Shown: positions 33,910-38,941 of the stretch, in pieces
Position numbering within the stretch: position 1 is the stretch's first letter
Layout: each line of letters opens with the position of its first letter
NCBI GenBank assembly: GCA_002381615.1
Contig: DFWY01000059.1
Span: 1-38,941 of the forward strand
Origin: Polaromonas sp. UBA4122
GTDB lineage: Bacteria; Pseudomonadota; Gammaproteobacteria; Burkholderiales; Burkholderiaceae_C
DNA: 38,941 nucleotides
Direction: 5' to 3'
Position numbers and translations under genes: made by a program
The notes under the pieces: model-generated
What the model saw: the letters and a program-made list of their open reading frames with translations, nothing else
The model's database searches: none
Told to the model about the DNA's origin: nothing

Positions 33910-35634
33910 TCACAGCATCTCATCGGGCGCAAACGGCCCGATCAGCTTGAGCATCAGCCTGAGCCCCAGGCTGGCGTCGGGTTCGGTTCTCGAATCTTTC
34001 AGGGTAGAGCCCTGCGGCGCGCGCCAGACCAGTTGACCGTCCACCAACTCAACGCGCCAGGCGCCGCCCGCCAGTGCGGGCTCTATCATGCGAGTTGCCT
34101 CGGCGGACAAGGCGCGGTTGCGGATGACGATGGCGACCTCGCTGTTTTGCAGTTTGGAGCGCAAATCGAGGTTCATCGAGCCGACCACCAGCAGGCGGCT
34201 GTCGATCACCACCACTTTGGCGTGCAGGCTGGCGCGCGAGGCGCCGATGGCGTCACCCGTGGAGCCGCCCACTGAGCCTAAGCGCCTGATGGAGCCCTCC
34301 TGTTCGGCACGCATTTCGTACAGCTCAACGCCCATGCCCAGCAGTGCTTCGCGGTAGCGGGCATAACCTGCGTGCGCGGCGGGGGCGTCGTTGGAAGCCA
34401 GCGAATTGGTCAGCACACGCACGCGCACGCCGCGTTGCCGGAGGTCGGCAAACTGTTTCATCATGCGCTCGCCGGGAACAAAGTAGGACGAAACGATCAG
34501 CAGCTCGGTCTTGGCCTGCGCCATGAGCTGCAGCAGGCCATCGACGGCGGTGTCTTGCGATTCGGCCACGGTGTCGGCGTCGGCGGCAATTTTGGAAGGT
34601 TTGTCCGCCAGCAGGACGGAGGGTGCCCAGGTCCAAGTCAGCAGGCGAAGGTCGGTCGAGTCGGGCAATGCCGGGAGGGTGGTGATGACGCCGTTCGGCG
34701 AGGTGATGATGCGCTCGGTCGTCGTTAGGTTGGGAGTGCTGCGCGTCGTCTGCGTGGTGTTGGTCTGCACAGCGGGGTATTCCGGGGTGCCGGGTCTGGT
34801 GGTGGCGGTAGCTGTACGGGTTTTCGGCTTGAGGGCTTCAATGTCCTCTTTCGTCATCAGCGACTGCACCGGATAGGCCAGCGGGTTGTTCCAGTACTCG
34901 TCAAAGCTGCGCGACAGGTCGCGCGCGATGCGGCCAGCCGCCAGCAGGTCGATGTCTACAAAGTTGGTGCCTTCGCTCTGGCCAAAATAGGTTTCTCCCA
35001 GGTTGCGGCCCCCCACAATGGCCACCGCGTTGTCGGCCGCAAAAATTTTGTTGTGCATGCGCCGCTGCATGCGGGCCACGTCCTTGAGGTTGCTCAGAAT
35101 TCGCAAAAACATCGATCCGCGCCCCCCCGGCAGGGGATTGAACAGGCGCAGTTCGATATTCTTTTCAAAGGCCAGCTTCAACACCTGGGCGTTTTTGCCG
35201 GAGGTGTTGAAGTCATCCAGCAGGATGCGGATGCGCACGCCCCGGTCGGCGGCCTCACGCAGGGCGTCAAACATGCGTTCGGTGGTGTCGTCGGCAAAAA
35301 TGGCGTAGTACTGGATGTCCAGCGTTTTTTGCGCGGCCTTGATCAGCGTCATGCGGCTGGTAAAGGCCAGTTCGGCACTGCCCACGAGTGCAAAGCCAGA
35401 GTCGTTGCGGGTGCCTACCGTGGCGGCACGGGCCTCGATGGCCCGACCCAGCCGGGTTTCCGAGGGGGTGGCCAGTGCCGTGGAAACCGGCCTGTCGACC
35501 TCGCTGGGCAAAGGTGCACAGCCAGTGAGCCAGAAGCCCAAAAGCAGCAGGCACAGCCACCGTGAGTTGCCTGAGCGGTGGGGTGCCGGCGAGGCAAAAG
35601 TTGAAGCGGGGCGCAGCGCGGCGGTGATGGGCAT
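33910..35634 (-). CDS. Phospholipase D-family lipoprotein (cardiolipin synthase-like)
   Basis: The 574-residue protein has a lipobox LTGC (Cys39) and two complete HKD active sites: HNKIFAAD (His194, Lys196, Asp201) and HAKVVVID (His471, Lys473, Asp478). Together they form the single catalytic centre of the phospholipase D superfamily, here of the ClsC-like bacterial group that transfers phosphatidyl groups or cleaves phospholipids. Between the two halves lies an unusual Thr-rich stretch (about 270-325, including TATATTRPGTP and TNTTQTTRSTPN), which looks like an added flexible linker. The start at 35634 gives a proper signal peptide. The gene is convergent with the surface-protein locus and downstream of the ABC-F gene. 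Confidence 0.9.
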   Translation of the reverse strand: MPITAALRPASTFASPAPHRSGNSRWLCLLLLGFWLTGCAPLPSEVDRPVSTALATPSETRLGRAIEARAATVGTRNDSGFALVGSAELAFTSRMTLIKAAQKTLDIQYYAIFADDTTERMFDALREAADRGVRIRILLDDFNTSGKNAQVLKLAFEKNIELRLFNPLPGGRGSMFLRILSNLKDVARMQRRMHNKIFAADNAVAIVGGRNLGETYFGQSEGTNFVDIDLLAAGRIARDLSRSFDEYWNNPLAYPVQSLMTKEDIEALKPKTRTATATTRPGTPEYPAVQTNTTQTTRSTPNLTTTERIITSPNGVITTLPALPDSTDLRLLTWTWAPSVLLADKPSKIAADADTVAESQDTAVDGLLQLMAQAKTELLIVSSYFVPGERMMKQFADLRQRGVRVRVLTNSLASNDAPAAHAGYARYREALLGMGVELYEMRAEQEGSIRRLGSVGGSTGDAIGASRASLHAKVVVIDSRLLVVGSMNLDLRSKLQNSEVAIVIRNRALSAEATRMIEPALAGGAWRVELVDGQLVWRAPQGSTLKDSRTEPDASLGLRLMLKLIGPFAPDEML

Positions 35635-35710
35635 GTTGCGGCCACTTTAGCCTAAGCCGAGTGGTTTTGGACTCGCAACGCCTGGCTGCTCTGCCTCTTC
35701 TTGATGTAGG

Positions 35711-35737
35711 CGCCCGGCTTGACAGCGCAGCCGGGCG
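35711..35737 (-). terminator. GC hairpin downstream of the ABC-F gene
   Basis: CGCCCGGCT (35711-35719) and AGCCGGGCG (35729-35737) are perfect 9-bp complements around a 9-base loop, 35 bases beyond the stop of the ABC-F gene on the minus strand. No clear T-tract follows, so terminator function is only plausible. Confidence 0.4.
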
Positions 35738-35771
35738 GCTTGGGTCGCTTGGGAAGTGGCGGAGAGATCGC

Positions 35772-37700
<1,929 letters not shown>

Positions 37701-38221
37701 ATAGACCAAGGATTATCCGGGTGGCGGCGTTTGTTGGTGGTTTATCGGGGTTTAAGCGGCCCCATAGGCGCTCGATCGGAGCGATCAACCCCATGCAGCG
37801 GGCTTGCACAGTGCGTTGCAAGACGTGAACCTGACCATGGCGCCGTTGCTCGGCTGGCGCTGAACTTTTTTTTGGGGGGGGGCGAGCCGTGCGCGTGGTC
37901 ATAGGCTATGGTGAGTTTTAACGCGAGACAATGACTTCGCGCAACGCCTTTCCCGGAAAGATGGGGCGACGAACTGGCTTTTTCAATCCCGCACGATCCG
38001 CTGGAGTTCAGGCGCTGGTAGTGCCAATGGATAGGAGTTCCCGGTACGTGACCAACCGGTGGCGCGGCTCGCGCCAGTTGCGGCTACCGCGTCGTTCGTC
38101 TTGCTCTGACGCCGAGCGCGCGTTGCCTCAGTTTGCCCGGTTGTCAGGGGCGCTTGCAGGAGTGGCCTACGCGGGCGTGGCGGCCATCAAGGGTGGCGTA
38201 ACATTTTTTCTTCAAGAATCT
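37701..38221. other. Non-coding stretch between the ABC-F gene and rRNA promoters
   Basis: No convincing gene is visible. A 111-codon open frame at 37931-38266 gives an Arg-rich sequence with no domain signs and no ribosome site, and is probably spurious. A T8 run (37866-37873) directly joined to a G9 run (37874-37882) is the most striking feature. The stretch probably carries upstream promoter DNA for the ABC-F gene and the rRNA operon. Confidence 0.5.
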
Positions 38222-38251
38222 TTGCGCAGGTACTGGAAACAGTGCTATGAT
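38222..38251 (+). promoter_or_regulatory. rRNA operon promoter P1
   Basis: TTGCGC (38222-38227) and TATGAT (38246-38251) with an 18-base spacer make a sigma70-type promoter. The sequence after it (TCGTGGCTCTGCTGATGACG) closely resembles that after the second promoter (38332-38361), indicating a duplicated promoter module. An AT-rich stretch (ACATTTTTTCTTCAAGAATC) directly upstream could be an UP element. Confidence 0.6.
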
Positions 38252-38331
38252 TCGTGGCTCTGCTGATGACGAAGCGGCTCGCAAAAAAATGCAGGCTGAC
38301 GAATCAGAAGGCAGAAAAACTTCAAAATTAT

Positions 38332-38361
38332 TTGACGCGGCTTAAAAATCCGGTATATAAT
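38332..38361 (+). promoter_or_regulatory. rRNA operon promoter P2
   Basis: TTGACG (38332-38337) and a consensus TATAAT (38356-38361) with an 18-base spacer form a strong sigma70 promoter about 260 bases before 16S rRNA. The preceding AAAAACTTCAAAATTA is an UP-element-like AT tract. The sequence after the -10 box (TCGAGGCTCAGCTGATCACA) repeats that of P1 with small changes. Confidence 0.85.
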
Positions 38362-38456
38362 TCGAGGCTCAGCTGATCACAGCTAACGACGAAAGCGAAG
38401 CGGCAAGTTGCTGCTAGCGGGTAGTCAGGATCATTAAAAATTTACAGCCGATAAGT

Positions 38457-38530
38457 ATGGGCGTTTGAAGGCGATTGCCAGGTTGCATTTCTTGTAAATG
38501 TAACCAGGTCTTCTGACCTTAAACGCTCAT
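38457..38530 (+). ncRNA. Cloverleaf-like structure in the 16S leader
   Basis: ATGGGCGTTT (38457-38466) pairs with AAACGCTCAT (38521-38530) as a 10-bp closing stem with one wobble. Inside are three hairpins: GGC-GATT-GCC (38470-38479), GGTTGCATTT/AAATGTAACC (38481-38505, one wobble) and AGGTC-TTCT-GACCT (38506-38519). The result is a four-way junction in the transcribed leader between P2 and 16S rRNA. A role in anti-termination, processing or ribosome assembly is plausible. Two more hairpins follow: 38538-38554 (palindrome) and CCCGCA/TGCGGG at 38579-38596. Confidence 0.55.
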
Positions 38531-38620
38531 AGAGATAGAAGTGAAGTTCACTTCAATTCCGTTTTTATGAGTTTTCTTCCCGCAGTCAAATGCGGGGAGT
38601 TGAAAATTATTGCAGTGATT

Positions 38621-38941
38621 AAACTATAGAGTTTGATCCTGGCTCAGATTGAACGCTGGCGGCATGCCTTACACATGCAAGTCGAACGGCAGCACGGGAG
38701 CAATCCTGGTGGCGAGTGGCGAACGGGTGAGTAATATATCGGAACGTGCCCAGTCGTGGGGGATAACGTAGAGAAATTTACGCTAATACCGCATACGATC
38801 TACGGATGAAAGCGGGGGACTCGCAAGGGCCTCGCGCGATTGGAGCGGCTGATATCAGATTAGGTTGTTGGTGAGGTAAAAGCTCACCAAGCCGACGATC
38901 TGTAGCTGGTTTGAGAGAACGACCAGCCACACTGGGACTGA
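38621..38941 (+). rRNA. 16S ribosomal RNA, 5' part (continues beyond the window)
   Basis: AGAGTTTGATCCTGGCTCAG, the universal 27F primer site (E. coli positions 8-27), starts at 38628, which places the mature 5' end near 38621. The following ATTGAACGCTGGCGGCATGC and the V1-V2 region (AGTCGAACGGCAGCACGGGA, GATACCGCATACGATC-type segments) are typical of Burkholderiales, close to Comamonadaceae. About 320 bases are present, to the CACTGGGACTGA segment. The helix containing GGTTTGAGAGAACGACC shows a paired change from the common GGTCTGAGAGGACGACC, so the fold is preserved. Confidence 0.97.

Noticed and set aside
37931-38266. 111-codon plus-strand frame before the rRNA promoters
   Set aside because: Arg-rich with no domain, no ribosome site, and it runs into rRNA promoter P1.

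Overview
The window comes from a Gram-negative betaproteobacterium, most likely Comamonadaceae (Burkholderiales; Rhodoferax/Polaromonas-like). The evidence is the 5' part of a 16S rRNA gene at the right end (about 38621 onward), high-GC coding sequence, and several copies of a dispersed repeat with core GCCCAATGAATACGGGCG that I associate with this family. Assignment is by inspection only.

Layout. (1) 1-254: tail of a gene, a strong hairpin terminator and a helix-hairpin-helix remnant. (2) 497-7558: a complete, tightly overlapping cytochrome c maturation System I operon, ccmABCDEFGHI. CcmA-D and CcmE handle and export heme; CcmF, CcmG, CcmH and CcmI reduce the apocytochrome and ligate heme. 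CcmI carries an ungapped duplication of its TPR domain. (3) 7786-16245: metabolic and hypothetical genes: a B12-binding radical SAM protein, two different creatininase-family proteins (one cytoplasmic, one exported), a PQQ-type sugar dehydrogenase lipoprotein, a protein resembling the Bacillus transglutaminase Tgl, a histidine phosphatase and an exported YVTN beta-propeller. (4) 20141-16242, minus strand: a LysE exporter, a PLP aminotransferase, a PhzF-family protein and a threonine/serine dehydratase-like enzyme, an amino-acid cluster whose divergent MocR-type regulator (20228-21134) is a pseudogene. (5) 21701-33717: a four-gene surface-protein locus: three exported DUF11/SdrD-like proteins around a 2031-residue protein that joins DUF11 and SdrD-like domains to a predicted outer-membrane beta-barrel. 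An overlapping terminator and anti-hairpin pair lies between the second and third genes. (6) 33910-37700, minus strand: a phospholipase D-family lipoprotein and a Uup-type ABC-F ATPase. (7) 37701-38941: a largely non-coding stretch, tandem rRNA promoters, a structured leader and the start of 16S rRNA.

The best candidates for something undescribed are the DUF11/beta-barrel locus with its hairpin switch, the Tgl-like protein, and a recurring pattern in which short palindromic repeats have entered coding sequences in frame (LysE exporter, ABC-F ATPase, PhzF). No CRISPR array, tRNA, integrase or transposase gene was seen.
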